Source of the DNA: Hondaea fermentalgiana
Taxonomy: Eukaryota; Sar; Bigyra; Thraustochytrida; Thraustochytriidae
Length of the DNA: 64,000 bases
Reading direction: 5' to 3'
NCBI GenBank assembly: GCA_014084085.1
Contig: NPFB01000019.1
Span: forward strand, 817,655 to 881,654
Positions 27,819 to 38,700 of the stretch are shown one piece after another. Each line of letters starts with the position of its first letter. The first letter of the stretch is position 1. The position numbers and the translations under genes were made by a program. The notes under the pieces were generated by a model. The model saw nothing but the letters and a program-made list of their open reading frames with translations, was not told the origin of the DNA and searched no databases.

Positions 27819-30800
27819 ATGGCCATCCACGTCGCACTCGCAATCGCGGCCGTCGTGCTCTCGTTCCTGACCCACGAATCCCTCGCTATCGCTGGCGGCT
27901 TTGGCGACGCCGTCGTCCTGAGCCGGGCCTTCTCCTACAAGAACAGGTTCAGACCTGCCATCGCTTGCGACGACGAGAATGACTGTCTCGTTGTCATCAG
28001 CCAAATGGACAACGTCACCGACTACGAAGCGCTCGATGATGCTGTCAACGGCATTGGCAAGAAAACCTTACTCGATGGAGACCGTACCCTCTGGTACGCG
28101 ATCCGCAAGGCTGGTAACACGACATGGGATCCGGCCGTTCCCGCCTTGTACGACGCAACAGTGCAGGCACAAAAGGATTCCCGCACGCCAAACCTGGATT
28201 TTCGCGTTCAGATAATTCCCTCCGTCTCCGTGTATGGCAACAGCTCTGGCTGGGTCATGAGCTGGCGAGAGCGGCAGAACACGACCGATTCCAGCACCAT
28301 CATTGACAGTATCCGCGCTGCCTTCATTCCCAAGGAAAAGGCGCTCGCCGGAGGACTCTGGATTGGCGAGGCAGAAGGGATCGGCATACCAGTAAATTAT
28401 ACTGGAAACACGGACTCGCGCACCGACCGAAACCCAGCAGTCGCCGCTGACGTCGAAGGCCGGGTCGTGCTTGTCTGGGAATCGGAAGACCCCCAAGCAG
28501 TTGCAGACATTAATCTGGGCAACGACAAGGACCTCGTGTCGGTCTCCTTTACATTGGCCGGCAGAAGCGAGGGGGACCCTCTGACCCAGGATGATATCAC
28601 AGTCGTAGAAACCGTCTTTCCCGACGAAGAAACCGACATTTTCCAAGACCGTGATCCCGTCATCTCCATCAACCCCGTGTCTGGTCGCGTAGTTACCATT
28701 GCAACCGCGCAGATCATTGGTCAGGTCTCAGACATCATGCTTGCCGAAACTTCGACCAGTGAATGTACCTGGAAGAGTCGCGTACGGATGACCAACGCCG
28801 ACTCGCGGCAGTCCGACGTCATGATCGCACCGAGTAAAACGGACGGCGACTTATGGCTTGCAGTCTGGACCGATCGTGGCACGGGCATCGCATCAGCGCA
28901 GGTGAGGCCGGACTCCAACGATGACCTTCGTGTCGCAAGTACGAGCTACATTAATCCGCTAGCATTTGCTTACTACGTCTTCAAAAATGCCAAGCCCGTG
29001 CTGGTGTCCGACCCGAACAAGCCCAAACACTGGGCCATCTTTTACTCGCCAATTGTCAGGTCAACATCCAAGAGTAATCTCGTTTTTCAAGTGTCTGTGG
29101 ACGACGGTGTGACGTGGAGCCCAGCTTACTACATTGAGCGCGAAGAACGAAAAAAGGCGGTTGTGGGTGTCGACACGACGCCTGAAGGCAGCTACGTCAT
29201 CGCTCTATTCGACGAAGCAGAGACCACCTTTTCTGTGTTTGAGACGACCAGCGATGCATTGTACAATGTGACTGCATTCAACGAAACGGACATGGTCGAT
29301 ATTGAATTCAGAGAACGCGATGCCGACTTCACGTGTCTCGAAATCGAGTTGCCTCGCAATGGAAGCGTCATGGACTTCTCGGACTACATTGTTGGCATGG
29401 TCCAGAAGCTGACGCGCTGCCTCGTACTCGTGGCCCCTGACGCGAATGAAGATACAGTCATTCACATGAATCTTGAGGTCCTCTTGGATCTCGAACCCAC
29501 CGAAGCGTACCAGGACAGCTGTCCCTTCAACTACGTTGCCCTTCGCGAAGAAGAAGATTTGCATGAAGCCAACCCGGGTTCTTTTCCGCGGCGAGCATGT
29601 TTGGCTTCCAACTACACGGACGTTCAGGTCCAGGCAGATTCAGTCTATGTATTCATGGTCACGTCCTTGCGCGGCCTGCCTGGGTCCGACAAGGGGGCCA
29701 TTCCACTCGCCCTTCAAGCATGGGTTACGCCTGCCGACACAGAGTTTGAAGATTCTGACTCCAGTGTTCTTCCACCTTGGGAGAGCAGGACTGCAGATAG
29801 CCTCAAGACCTTGCGAGGTCATCTCGAAGACGAGTCGTTTGTCCACGGAGAGATTGTCGTGAGCGCAACGGAGCTCGACATGCGCTCTGATTCTGATGAC
29901 CTCGTCATCCGCTCAAACACTAACATTTCCATTGTGGCGGCGCCAGGCATGAGCGTTGCCGTGGGCAACGCCACTTCGTTTCTTCGCGTTGACCCCGAGG
30001 CCACCCTCTGGACTCTTGATGGCTTTCATGTCTCCGCGCGTGATGGCAAAAGTAGCGGGCGTTTTGGAGGCCTCTTTCTCGTTCTGGGTCACGTTGGTTC
30101 AATCAGAAATTGCACCTTTACCGGCACAACTGGAAACAACAATGGAGGTGCCATTACTGTTGATGGCCGCGTGGATGAAATCCTTGATTGCACGTTCGAC
30201 AAGCTCGTAGCAAATGTTGGTGGTGCTCTTGGTGTCACCTTGCAAGGTGAAATCGGGCTCATCGAAAGATGTACCTTTACAGACACCTATGCAGATGGCT
30301 TCCAGGGTGTCCCCGCTGGCGCAGTTCTGCTCTATGGCAAAATCGAGACAATCTCATCGTCTCTTTTTCAAGGCTGCTGGTCTACGGCAGCAGGAGGGGC
30401 CATCAGCGTGGAGGCCGGCGGCGAGATTACACGAATCCTGGACACAGATTTTATCGAGAACAGCGCAGAAATCGGAGGCGGGGCAATCGAGTTCAAGCAA
30501 AACAGCACCCTTCCTGCAGTCTGGCGGGGAGGCGTTATCAGGGGTAACACGGCCAACACCGGAGCCGCCTTTCACGCTGTAGGCGCCTTCCCATCGCTGC
30601 TCGCCGCGAATTCGACGTGTTCGGAGGGCAACGTGTGTTTCACAGACGTAACCTTTGAGGAAAACAGCGCGCAAAAGGGCGGCGCTGTCCATTTGGATGA
30701 CTGCGAAGACGTCTCGCAGTTTTCCTTTGACAACGTTCTCTTTCTGGGCAACACTGCAACTCATGCTGCAGGAGGCGCTATTTTGGCGAGTGGCTCCGTG

Positions 30801-33800
30801 TCTCTTTATTTCGTCGATGTGACCTTTCAGGACAATGCCGCCAAGACTTCGGGCGGCGCGTTGGAGCTCGAGCTCGGCGCACAAGTTAGTGCAGCCGGTG
30901 CTCTCTTCGATAACAACGCCGCCTCGACCCAAGGCGGCGCGGCGTTCATTGGCGCAGGCTCCGTTGCCAACATTGCAAGCGCGGTCTTCACGGACAACGC
31001 TGCCAACCTAACGTGCCGCGAGCAGACTATCTGCGCGCTCGAAGCGGTTGAGTCGACCGGGCGCAGGACCTGCGGCGCGGAGGAAGGCTACCAGTGCGTA
31101 CTTAGCGAGACACCTCAAGACTACAGCACGATTGGGTGCACTAAAGGTGTCGGGGGCAGCTTATATCTTGCTGCTGGTGTAACAGCCCACATTCACAACT
31201 GCAGCTTTAGCGCAGGCACACCGCTGCCCAACATCGACCCGAACGCGACCTATGTTGGCGAAAGTGGCGACACGACCTCGTACAGTGATGGGGCTGGCCG
31301 CTTTGTGTACTCGGAGTCTCGTTTCCGGCTTTCGGAATCGACATTTGGCGGTGACAGGAGTGGCTTTGCGCCCTCAACAGCTGTGATTGGATGTCCCAAT
31401 ACGTGTTCTTCGACCGGAACGTGCACGGCAAGCTCTGCAAACGCGCCAAGCGTGTCCTGCAGCTGTGCGGGTGCCTTTGAAGGTGATGATGGTTACGAGG
31501 AAGGCGGGTGCACGCAGCTGCGCGTGCGAAGCGTTCGAGCAACCTCGACACCTCAGGTATCTGCGTCGTTTGGGGTCGACAACTCAAATTGGATCGCCTC
31601 GGACGGCTTTGTGACAATCTCCTGGGAATGGGAGCGCACCGAGGACAACTTGCCACGCGACGTCGACTATTTCATTGTCTATCGTACGGCAAATCGATCA
31701 ACTACACTCTCGTCCTCGGATGGCTGGTCTTCATGCGCGACCCCGAAAATTGCCGCTGAAATTGTCGCTCCGTGCGTCAAGGTGACCGACATTTCCGCAG
31801 AGTCGCTGATCATGGGCCTTACCCTTGGCGTCTCAAGTTTCTTTCGCGTCGTTGCTCACGTCAACGGCCAAGACAGTGCCGACAGCGACGCGATGAGCTC
31901 AGCAGCCATCATTTGCGAAGAGGGGTCCTCACAAACGCCTGCAGCTGCAGATGGTGTCTTCACGTGCGAACCCTGTGACCGCGGCACCTATGTGCAAGAC
32001 AGCACGGAAGGATGCATTCCGTGTCCAAATGAGCTGCAAACAACAGTCGGTGTAGCGACGAGCATCGATGACTGTGTTGCGCCTGCTGGGTTCTACCTCG
32101 AAGAGGACGAGGAAGGCAATGTCGATGTCTTGCAATGTGCGACTGGGGTGAACTGTTCTGTCGCCGGAGGGACACTGGAGGCACTCGAATTGGAGCCCGG
32201 GTTCTGGCGCCCCTCGCTTCTTGCAGAAACTGTGTTCGAGTGCCCAAATATGGCGAGCTGCATTGGTGGCACTGGGACCTTGAGCAGCGAAAGCAAGTTA
32301 CGAAGGGAGCTGTCCTTGTGGAGTGAAACGCGATACTGTCGGGAGGGTCATACGGGTCCATACTGTGCCGTTTGCAAGAGCGGGTACAGCAAGGACTCGA
32401 ATGGCCTGTGCTCCATCTGCACAGCAGAAAAGATTGGCCGCGAGAAAGGTCTACTTGCTGGAGTGACGCTGTTGATTGGCATTCTGTGGCCCATCATCAT
32501 AATTGCCTCGTATTACTCTGCTCTGGTGAGAACTCCACGTCGACGCCGCGGTGCAAACGCGAACCAGCAGGTGCCCACTGGATTTTTTCAAAAGCTTCGC
32601 CTCAAAATGCGGGTCATCTTCAGACATTCCCACGGCACGATGAAGAAACTTCGTGGCCCGATCAATATCACCATTGGCCTCATTCAAGTTGCTACGGGCT
32701 TTCAGCGGGTCTTCGGTCCCACCTACAACTGGTGGTCGAACTGGGATATCGTCACGTCAGCTTTCGCCTGGGCCAATGTCGATTCAAGCGGTGTCCCATC
32801 TGTGACAGGTTGCGTCATAGAGGACAACCACCAAAACCGCCTGCTCTTCTCCACCATTTTGCCTGCTGGAATGCTACTCATCCTCGCCACACTTTTCTGG
32901 GTCACACGCTGCCTCTTTGCACGTACTGCGGAGGCGCGAAATGATCTGTCATCCTCAACTTGGCGCACTGCAGCCTTTTTGCTCTTTCTTGTGTTCCCCT
33001 CGGTGAACACGACTATTGTGCAGACCTTTGTATGCGATAGTTTCGAGGATGGCTCGCGAACGCTGCGTTTTGATTATGCGACTGACTGCGATGACATGGG
33101 CTGGATCTGGCAGTACGCGGTGGCCATGAGCATTCTTTATGTGCTCGCCCCTGTTGCGCTCTTTGCAGCGTTAATTGCAAAAAGCAGCAAGCCAAGCGTG
33201 GAAGGAGCAAGCTTTCTGCACGAGCTCTACTACGACGAGGAAAAGCACGGTCAGCGACAAAAGAACCGACTGCGGCGGTACTTTGAGGTGTTCGAGCTTC
33301 TCCGCAAGTACCTCCTGACCTCGGTCGTGATGCTTGTGGCCGATGGAACGCTGGCCCAACTTGCGTTTGCATTTATGATCACCTTTCTTGCCACCATTTC
33401 GCAGACGATGTTGAGGCCATATGTGCGCATGCAGGATAACATTCTTGCAACGATCGTTCATTCCCAGCTGTTTTTCGTACTCTGTGCATTCCTCATGACT
33501 CCGGTGGTGGACGACATTGACGCGCTCGAGATCGCTGTCATTTGCGTTCTCCTCGTCGCGCCAGTGACTGCTGCCTTCTTTATCTATTTGCGCCTTTCGG
33601 AATCTTCGACAATTCCAGTTCGATGCCAGTCAGGATCAACTGACGATGCCTCTGCCCAAGACGGGAAAGCCGTCATGGGCCAAGAGCGCGAGTCCCGGCT
33701 AGGTAGCGATTCAGGACAGACGGATTCTCTCGAGTACGACGAGCCCGCCTTTCAGGCGAAGGCGAAAAGTGATGGTGATAGCTCGAGATGCAGCCAGCCT

Positions 33801-34070
33801 GAAGGAGAGACGACGGACGTACCTTGCGCTGAGGCGCCAACTGCGCGAACGATTCGCAGCCACGACGTTTCTTTCGAAATAACGCCGACTGCGGAGAGAG
33901 CCTCAACTTGCCGCGATGCAGATCGTGAAGGGGATCTTGAAGGCCAGGTGCTGGAGGAGCGGCAAGTCCCCGATTCGAACGACGTTGGGGACGTTCTCCG
34001 TGCCAGCTCGACCGATCAAGAGAGAGGAAACTTTAGTGAATCAAAGGACGGATCTCTAGCGCTGCAGTAG
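27819..34070 (+). CDS. Giant surface receptor 2: sialidase-like / Pmp repeats / EGF / multi-TM (paralogue of receptor 1)
   Basis: 2083 residues with the same module order as the gene at 18836. Signal peptide (~1-25, ALAIAAVVLSFLTHESLA); propeller-like region with a textbook Asp-box (SVDDGVTW, ~426-433); the shared ELPRNGS and VHGEIVV markers; beta-helix with Pmp repeats (FIENSAEIGGGAI, FEENSAQKGGAV, FQDNAAKTSGGAL, FDNNAASTQGGAA); EGF-like module (CPNTCSSTGTC); FnIII-like region; Cys-rich repeats (GHTGPYCAVCKSGYSK); then the multi-TM domain with RGPINITIGLIQVATGFQRV and FELLRKYLLTSVVMLVADG. The membrane domain is far more similar to receptor 1 than the N-terminal propeller, whose residues have drifted and carry small indels. 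The cytoplasmic tail is acidic, Ser-rich and not alignable by eye. Start ATG in aatcacgATGG. This is a tandem duplication in the same orientation. Confidence 0.95.
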   Translation: MAIHVALAIAAVVLSFLTHESLAIAGGFGDAVVLSRAFSYKNRFRPAIACDDENDCLVVISQMDNVTDYEALDDAVNGIGKKTLLDGDRTLWYAIRKAGNTTWDPAVPALYDATVQAQKDSRTPNLDFRVQIIPSVSVYGNSSGWVMSWRERQNTTDSSTIIDSIRAAFIPKEKALAGGLWIGEAEGIGIPVNYTGNTDSRTDRNPAVAADVEGRVVLVWESEDPQAVADINLGNDKDLVSVSFTLAGRSEGDPLTQDDITVVETVFPDEETDIFQDRDPVISINPVSGRVVTIATAQIIGQVSDIMLAETSTSECTWKSRVRMTNADSRQSDVMIAPSKTDGDLWLAVWTDRGTGIASAQVRPDSNDDLRVASTSYINPLAFAYYVFKNAKPVLVSDPNKPKHWAIFYSPIVRSTSKSNLVFQVSVDDGVTWSPAYYIEREERKKAVVGVDTTPEGSYVIALFDEAETTFSVFETTSDALYNVTAFNETDMVDIEFRERDADFTCLEIELPRNGSVMDFSDYIVGMVQKLTRCLVLVAPDANEDTVIHMNLEVLLDLEPTEAYQDSCPFNYVALREEEDLHEANPGSFPRRACLASNYTDVQVQADSVYVFMVTSLRGLPGSDKGAIPLALQAWVTPADTEFEDSDSSVLPPWESRTADSLKTLRGHLEDESFVHGEIVVSATELDMRSDSDDLVIRSNTNISIVAAPGMSVAVGNATSFLRVDPEATLWTLDGFHVSARDGKSSGRFGGLFLVLGHVGSIRNCTFTGTTGNNNGGAITVDGRVDEILDCTFDKLVANVGGALGVTLQGEIGLIERCTFTDTYADGFQGVPAGAVLLYGKIETISSSLFQGCWSTAAGGAISVEAGGEITRILDTDFIENSAEIGGGAIEFKQNSTLPAVWRGGVIRGNTANTGAAFHAVGAFPSLLAANSTCSEGNVCFTDVTFEENSAQKGGAVHLDDCEDVSQFSFDNVLFLGNTATHAAGGAILASGSVSLYFVDVTFQDNAAKTSGGALELELGAQVSAAGALFDNNAASTQGGAAFIGAGSVANIASAVFTDNAANLTCREQTICALEAVESTGRRTCGAEEGYQCVLSETPQDYSTIGCTKGVGGSLYLAAGVTAHIHNCSFSAGTPLPNIDPNATYVGESGDTTSYSDGAGRFVYSESRFRLSESTFGGDRSGFAPSTAVIGCPNTCSSTGTCTASSANAPSVSCSCAGAFEGDDGYEEGGCTQLRVRSVRATSTPQVSASFGVDNSNWIASDGFVTISWEWERTEDNLPRDVDYFIVYRTANRSTTLSSSDGWSSCATPKIAAEIVAPCVKVTDISAESLIMGLTLGVSSFFRVVAHVNGQDSADSDAMSSAAIICEEGSSQTPAAADGVFTCEPCDRGTYVQDSTEGCIPCPNELQTTVGVATSIDDCVAPAGFYLEEDEEGNVDVLQCATGVNCSVAGGTLEALELEPGFWRPSLLAETVFECPNMASCIGGTGTLSSESKLRRELSLWSETRYCREGHTGPYCAVCKSGYSKDSNGLCSICTAEKIGREKGLLAGVTLLIGILWPIIIIASYYSALVRTPRRRRGANANQQVPTGFFQKLRLKMRVIFRHSHGTMKKLRGPINITIGLIQVATGFQRVFGPTYNWWSNWDIVTSAFAWANVDSSGVPSVTGCVIEDNHQNRLLFSTILPAGMLLILATLFWVTRCLFARTAEARNDLSSSTWRTAAFLLFLVFPSVNTTIVQTFVCDSFEDGSRTLRFDYATDCDDMGWIWQYAVAMSILYVLAPVALFAALIAKSSKPSVEGASFLHELYYDEEKHGQRQKNRLRRYFEVFELLRKYLLTSVVMLVADGTLAQLAFAFMITFLATISQTMLRPYVRMQDNILATIVHSQLFFVLCAFLMTPVVDDIDALEIAVICVLLVAPVTAAFFIYLRLSESSTIPVRCQSGSTDDASAQDGKAVMGQERESRLGSDSGQTDSLEYDEPAFQAKAKSDGDSSRCSQPEGETTDVPCAEAPTARTIRSHDVSFEITPTAERASTCRDADREGDLEGQVLEERQVPDSNDVGDVLRASSTDQERGNFSESKDGSLALQ

Positions 34071-34713
34071 GCTCTTCCAAGCCAAGGGGAAAACGCAGAG
34101 CAAAGGAATTACATCAAGGCCAGATCTATTCCGCGCGAGTGTAAAAAGGTTACAGGATGACAAACTTTCATGTGAAGATGCCACTCGCACCAAAACCTTG
34201 CGTTCGCTCTTCCCGAGACAGCACATCCGTGCACGCACTCGAAAGCTCTTGCCGTCGACCAGGTGAACGGCTTCGTGCCACGATACGGCTCTTGATGGTG
34301 AGTGATTTATCAACATGAGTGAGAGGGTGAGTGAGTGAGTGAGGTTGTGAATTGACCACGTGGTCTGCCTGCTTTTTGCAATAAGCACACACGCCCTACT
34401 ACTAGGCCTGGGCCTACTAGGTATAGTAGCAATCAAAGCCAGTGCCATCAACGTTTTCTTTGTTCCTCTGTTTGCCTTTCTTTCTTTCGTTCTTTCTTTC
34501 TTTCGTTTGTCTGTCATCACATCACCAAAATCGCTTCGGAAACTTTCTGCACGTGGCACGCCTTGGCGCGGCGCGGGAGAGCGAGGGCGCAGGAGCGAGG
34601 GGAAGGGCAGCTCGCGACGGCAGGCGCAGGGGGCTTGCGCGCGGGCCGGTGCGGGCGCGCGCCCCGAGCGAGGCGGGCGTCGGTCTGCCAGCTGGCGGCC
34701 TGGAGCCGGTGCG
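34071..34713. other. Intergenic between receptor 2 and the PRA1 gene
   Basis: About 640 bases. It has a (GAGT)n run at ~34318-34342, a TTTC-rich tract at ~34480-34505 and GC-rich leader sequence before the PRA1 start. A minus-strand frame (34056-34979) spans it and overlaps PRA1; it has no domain and is Ser/Arg-rich. Confidence 0.5.
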
Positions 34714-35400
34714 ATGGCGCTTAAGATGGATGACGACGTGACGACGGTGCCGCTGGCGGCACCCGTGCACGAAGGCCCTGGCGACGGCGGCGTGGCGGAT
34801 GGGCCGGACGCCACCGCCTCGGCGAACCTCCGCATGGCGCAGCTGATCTCGCTTGGCGCAGGCGCGGTCACGTACGCGAAAAAGGTCAACCCCTTGCAGG
34901 GCCTGAACAGCGTGGCGGACGCCACGGCCAAAATTCGCAGCGAGGCCAAGGACCTGGTGAACCCGACGGGCTTCAGCAAGCCTCAGACGCGATCCGAGTG
35001 GATGACGCGCATCAGCGCTAATGCAAAGCACTTCCGGCTCTCGTATACGGCCATGTATCTCTTGACACTTGTGTACTTTGTGCTCACCTCTCCGTTTCTA
35101 CTCTTTGAAATTGCGCTTGTCGCCGGTCTTTGGGCCTTTTTCTTCAAGGTTAACAAGGCAGAGGACGTCATCAAGGTCGGCAAGTACGAAATTGGTCGAA
35201 ATGAGAAGACGATGATCTTCATTCCACTTGTCCTATTCATTGCCTTTTTCGGCGGCGTCATCTCGACGCTCTTTTCCATTGTCTTCTTTGGCACCTTTTT
35301 CACCGGCATTCACGCTTCCTTTCGTCAGCCGATTGAGCCAGATCCGCTTGACGCCCTCGACGGACCGGGTCTCAGCCCTCCCCCTCCCCAATTCGTCTGA
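34714..35400 (+). CDS. PRA1-family protein (prenylated Rab acceptor, Yip3-like)
   Basis: 228 residues from the ATG in gtgcgATGG; the frame extends upstream but that part is Arg/Ala leader-type sequence. PRA1 proteins sit in ER/Golgi/endosomal membranes and act on prenylated Rab GTPases and vesicle sorting. A hydrophilic N-terminus includes the family-type NPTGFSKP and RISANAKHFRLSYT (R.N..YF..NY region). Two long hydrophobic hairpins follow: ~114-145 (YLLTLVYFVLTSPFLLFEIA) and ~166-202 (IFIPLVLFIAFFGGVISTLF), the usual four-helix layout. The C-terminus is acidic and Pro-rich (EPDPLDALDGPG), consistent with an export signal. Single exon. Confidence 0.9.
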   Translation: MALKMDDDVTTVPLAAPVHEGPGDGGVADGPDATASANLRMAQLISLGAGAVTYAKKVNPLQGLNSVADATAKIRSEAKDLVNPTGFSKPQTRSEWMTRISANAKHFRLSYTAMYLLTLVYFVLTSPFLLFEIALVAGLWAFFFKVNKAEDVIKVGKYEIGRNEKTMIFIPLVLFIAFFGGVISTLFSIVFFGTFFTGIHASFRQPIEPDPLDALDGPGLSPPPPQFV

Positions 35401-35735
35401 TTGACTGTGAACCAAGTAAAAAAACTAAAAAGCGAACGTGTCCATTTCTCTTTCCAATTTCAACGCGTTTTGTAAGCTCTAGTCAGGTTCAGCCTGTTCG
35501 TTTGTTCATTCGTAGGCAAACTTATCCAAAGAGCCAAAGAGAACAAGATGCCATTGTCCGATCGACAAGCATAGCGCATTTCTCTTCACTCACTCACTCA
35601 CTCACTCACTCACTCAACCACTCCACCACTCACTCAACTACTCATATTCCATGATTTTTCATAGAATTCTCTTCGCCGTGCCCATCACTATCAATCAGGA
35701 AAGCTTGAAATTGACCTAGCTTGACATCTACCTCA
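35401..35735. other. Convergent spacer with (ACTC)n microsatellite
   Basis: 335 bases between the PRA1 stop and the ARM-protein stop. An (ACTC)n run occupies 35587-35637; the rest is T-rich 3' UTR-type sequence. No gene seen. Confidence 0.7.
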
Positions 35736-38700
35736 TTATTTCTCCGTCATCGTCGTTGTCGTCGTCGTCGTCGTTATTGTCGCTTGAGCTGGCTTTCGAG
35801 GCGGTCTTGTGGCCCGCAGATCCGATCTCCGACCTGGTTGTCGAAATCTGCTTGCGCTTGGCACGGCCTCGGACAGCAAGCTTGTCAAATTGACCCCGAA
35901 GTCATTATCTTGCTCGCGATGTTCAGGCGGACGAGGAACCCGCGATTTCCGCGGACTTTTTCCGCGAGGACTTGGCTCGCCCGGCACTTTACGTTGTAAT
36001 CGACCATCAAGCGCCGAATAGGTCACACCGAGGTCCAACTGCGTCCCAAATGGATTTTTAACGTGATTTGTGAGATCGTTTCGCAGAACCTCCTCATCTA
36101 GAACCTCCCGCGTGAGCGGCTCTTCCTTTTCAAGGCCAGGCGCCACTGTAATTTGCCGAGCGACTTCGGGGCCAAAAGCAAGCGAGAGACTAAGACTATC
36201 GAGCACAGCCCGCGCCATCTCCCGTACTGTAGGCTGCGCTGCCAATTGCGATCCTGACGTAGCTCCTTTGCGGCTGGCGAGTCGGCGCAATGTGGCTTCA
36301 ATCCCCTTTTCCAACAACCTGCCTTGGTGGGTTCCCAGCATAAACGCAACGAGCGCGTGAATGATACGAAGTGCCTGAGAAAGCATCATGTCCGCTTCTG
36401 CATCACCACGATTCTCAAGAAGTTCAACGAGGCTACACATTCGCGAGAGCGCTCCAGCGCGAACCAGCCTAGGGACCGCAAACAGCTCGTCTTGTGCAAG
36501 CTGAGCTAGGGCCAACAAAGCCAAAAATCGTACTCGATTTGGCATGCTCTTGTCGCTCGCAAGCTTGAGAAGCGGAGCTGCGCAATTGTATCGCCCTCGA
36601 AGCACCATCTCATTGCAGGACCCATGCACCGGGTCATGCACATTTGCGACGCGTGCCACCAAAAGTGCAGCTTCTCCGTGAAGTCGCGGATCTTGTCGTG
36701 GACTCAGCAGACACAAGACGTCCACTGCGTGGCGGAGAACATCATCAGATATCATCGCGAGCTTACCCGTCCACGCTCGTGCCAAAGCTGCACACAGCGT
36801 AAAGTACGAGGGAGGTAGCATGGCCAGACGTTGAGCATGCGCTGCGTTTGGAAGACCATTTTCAACCTCACTTCGTCCTGGAAGCATTGCGACAATGGGC
36901 TTCAGGCATCCAATCGAAAGGAGACCACGTGCACCTTGATGCGTCCCTGCAAGCCGGCTGAGCGCATAGCAAATGCTGGCTTGGATGTCAACATCGCATG
37001 CCAATGTCAGCGCTCGAATGAGTTCTTTGCCGCAGGCTTCAAACACGGACGTGGCCAGCTTTCGCAGCTCCGCAGAAGGCAGCGTTGAACGCACATCGCC
37101 CCATCCTAGACCGAAGACACCTTGCGTAGCGGCCTTTTTGGCGTTTTGCCGCGCTCGTGAAATCAGCGCCCTTTGTTGCTGTGCATCATCCGTCACGTCA
37201 AGGCCCTCATCTTCATCCTTTTCGGCCTCGGTAGTTGTAGTCGACAAAAGGTCCGCGCTTGCCTCCTTTTCAAGACCTTGATATGGGAGCAGCGAGCCTA
37301 GCAGCTCCGCAGATTTACAACAAACCTCCTTATGAAGTGGTGCGGCATCTTCAGCAAATTGGCTCACCATAGTGCCCAAAGCTCGCACGGCGCCATCGCG
37401 AAGCAATGCTTCCACCAAATCCTTTCGTGCAGGCGTGCGTGCGACAGTACAGAGCGCCTGACACGCAGACGAGGCACTAACGACCACAAGGCCTTGAGCA
37501 TGCGCAGGGAATCTGTCCGTATCGCTCTCACTCTTTACAATAGTATGAACAGGCTCCGCAAGACGCCGAAATTGGTGATCAAGTCGAATTTGACTCAGAA
37601 TCTCCGAACCACATACGGAGCCCGCACGCCCCAAGATTATCGCAGCCACAGCACTGAGCTCTATGCGGTCGAGAAGCACGTCCGATTTGGGCGTAAAGAG
37701 AAAGTCGAAAAGCGAACCCATAGCATTAAACTTGTGCGCCAACCTTTGATACGCGGCGCGCGCAGCATTATCTGGCTTGAGCGAGGCGAATGCAACAAGA
37801 GTGGATTCCAAACATCGGCGAAAGTCCATCTCAGACGCGAAGATGTCAAGCTCGACGATTCCCAGAGCAGGTCGTTGCAGGACGTCGACCTTTTCAAAGT
37901 CCAAGGATGAAGCACCAACTTCTTCTGGACGATGGCTTCCATCCAAATTTCTCTCGTCTTGTAGCTGTATGGGCCTCGAGCTCTGCGAACAGAGCAGCAC
38001 AAGCGCGAAAAGACCGATGGATCCTCTTACGTTAGACCGTATGCGCGAAGCAAGGCCTGCTTCCATGAGAGAATCTCGTGTGGGTTTGAATCCGCTTAGC
38101 TGTGCAATCAGTTGAAGCGTGGCGATTTGCAGGCCTGCAGTGTCTGTATCGCAGAGATTGCTCACGAGGGCCTGAACAAACTGAGCCCTCCGTAAACCGA
38201 GCTTTTCTAGATATCCAGAGTGGCGCTCATGCAAGGTCTTTGGCTCCGCGACGCTTGCAACTTGGGGATTGCAAACGCCGCTTGCGAGCTTGAACAAAGC
38301 AATAGTGGCCCCAAGGCGCACAATGCCATCATTTGCCTGCAGCTGCTCGCGAAGCCATCTCAAGAGGCCTCCATCGCGTCTTCGGTCGACTAAAAGGGCT
38401 GCGGCGTCCACCACACGGAGTTCAGGACGCAAGGCGCGACGGAATGTTGATACGCCTCGAAGATTAATTTCGTGTCGGCACTCATTTTCATATGTAGTGC
38501 CATGTGTTTCATGAGAGAAAGTATTATACAGACGCTTCCAAGCGCCAGCCCATGCAGTGTGAGTCTCGCCGAAGCAAGTTGCTGATGCAAGCAGGTCTGC
38601 AACTTCGAGAGCCATGCAACGATCCTCGACGAGATCCGACCGCAAAAGGACTCCAAGTACGAGGTGCACGCCGCTCTGTAAGAGCCCAAGTCGAAGACAG

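Noticed and set aside
26159..27826. Frames of 160-260 codons on both strands between the receptors
   Set aside because: They are repeat-derived Arg/Ala/Pro/Ser peptides with no domain and mutually overlapping.
34056..34979. 307-codon minus frame overlapping the PRA1 gene
   Set aside because: It overlaps a recognised gene antisense and is Ser/Arg-rich without motifs.
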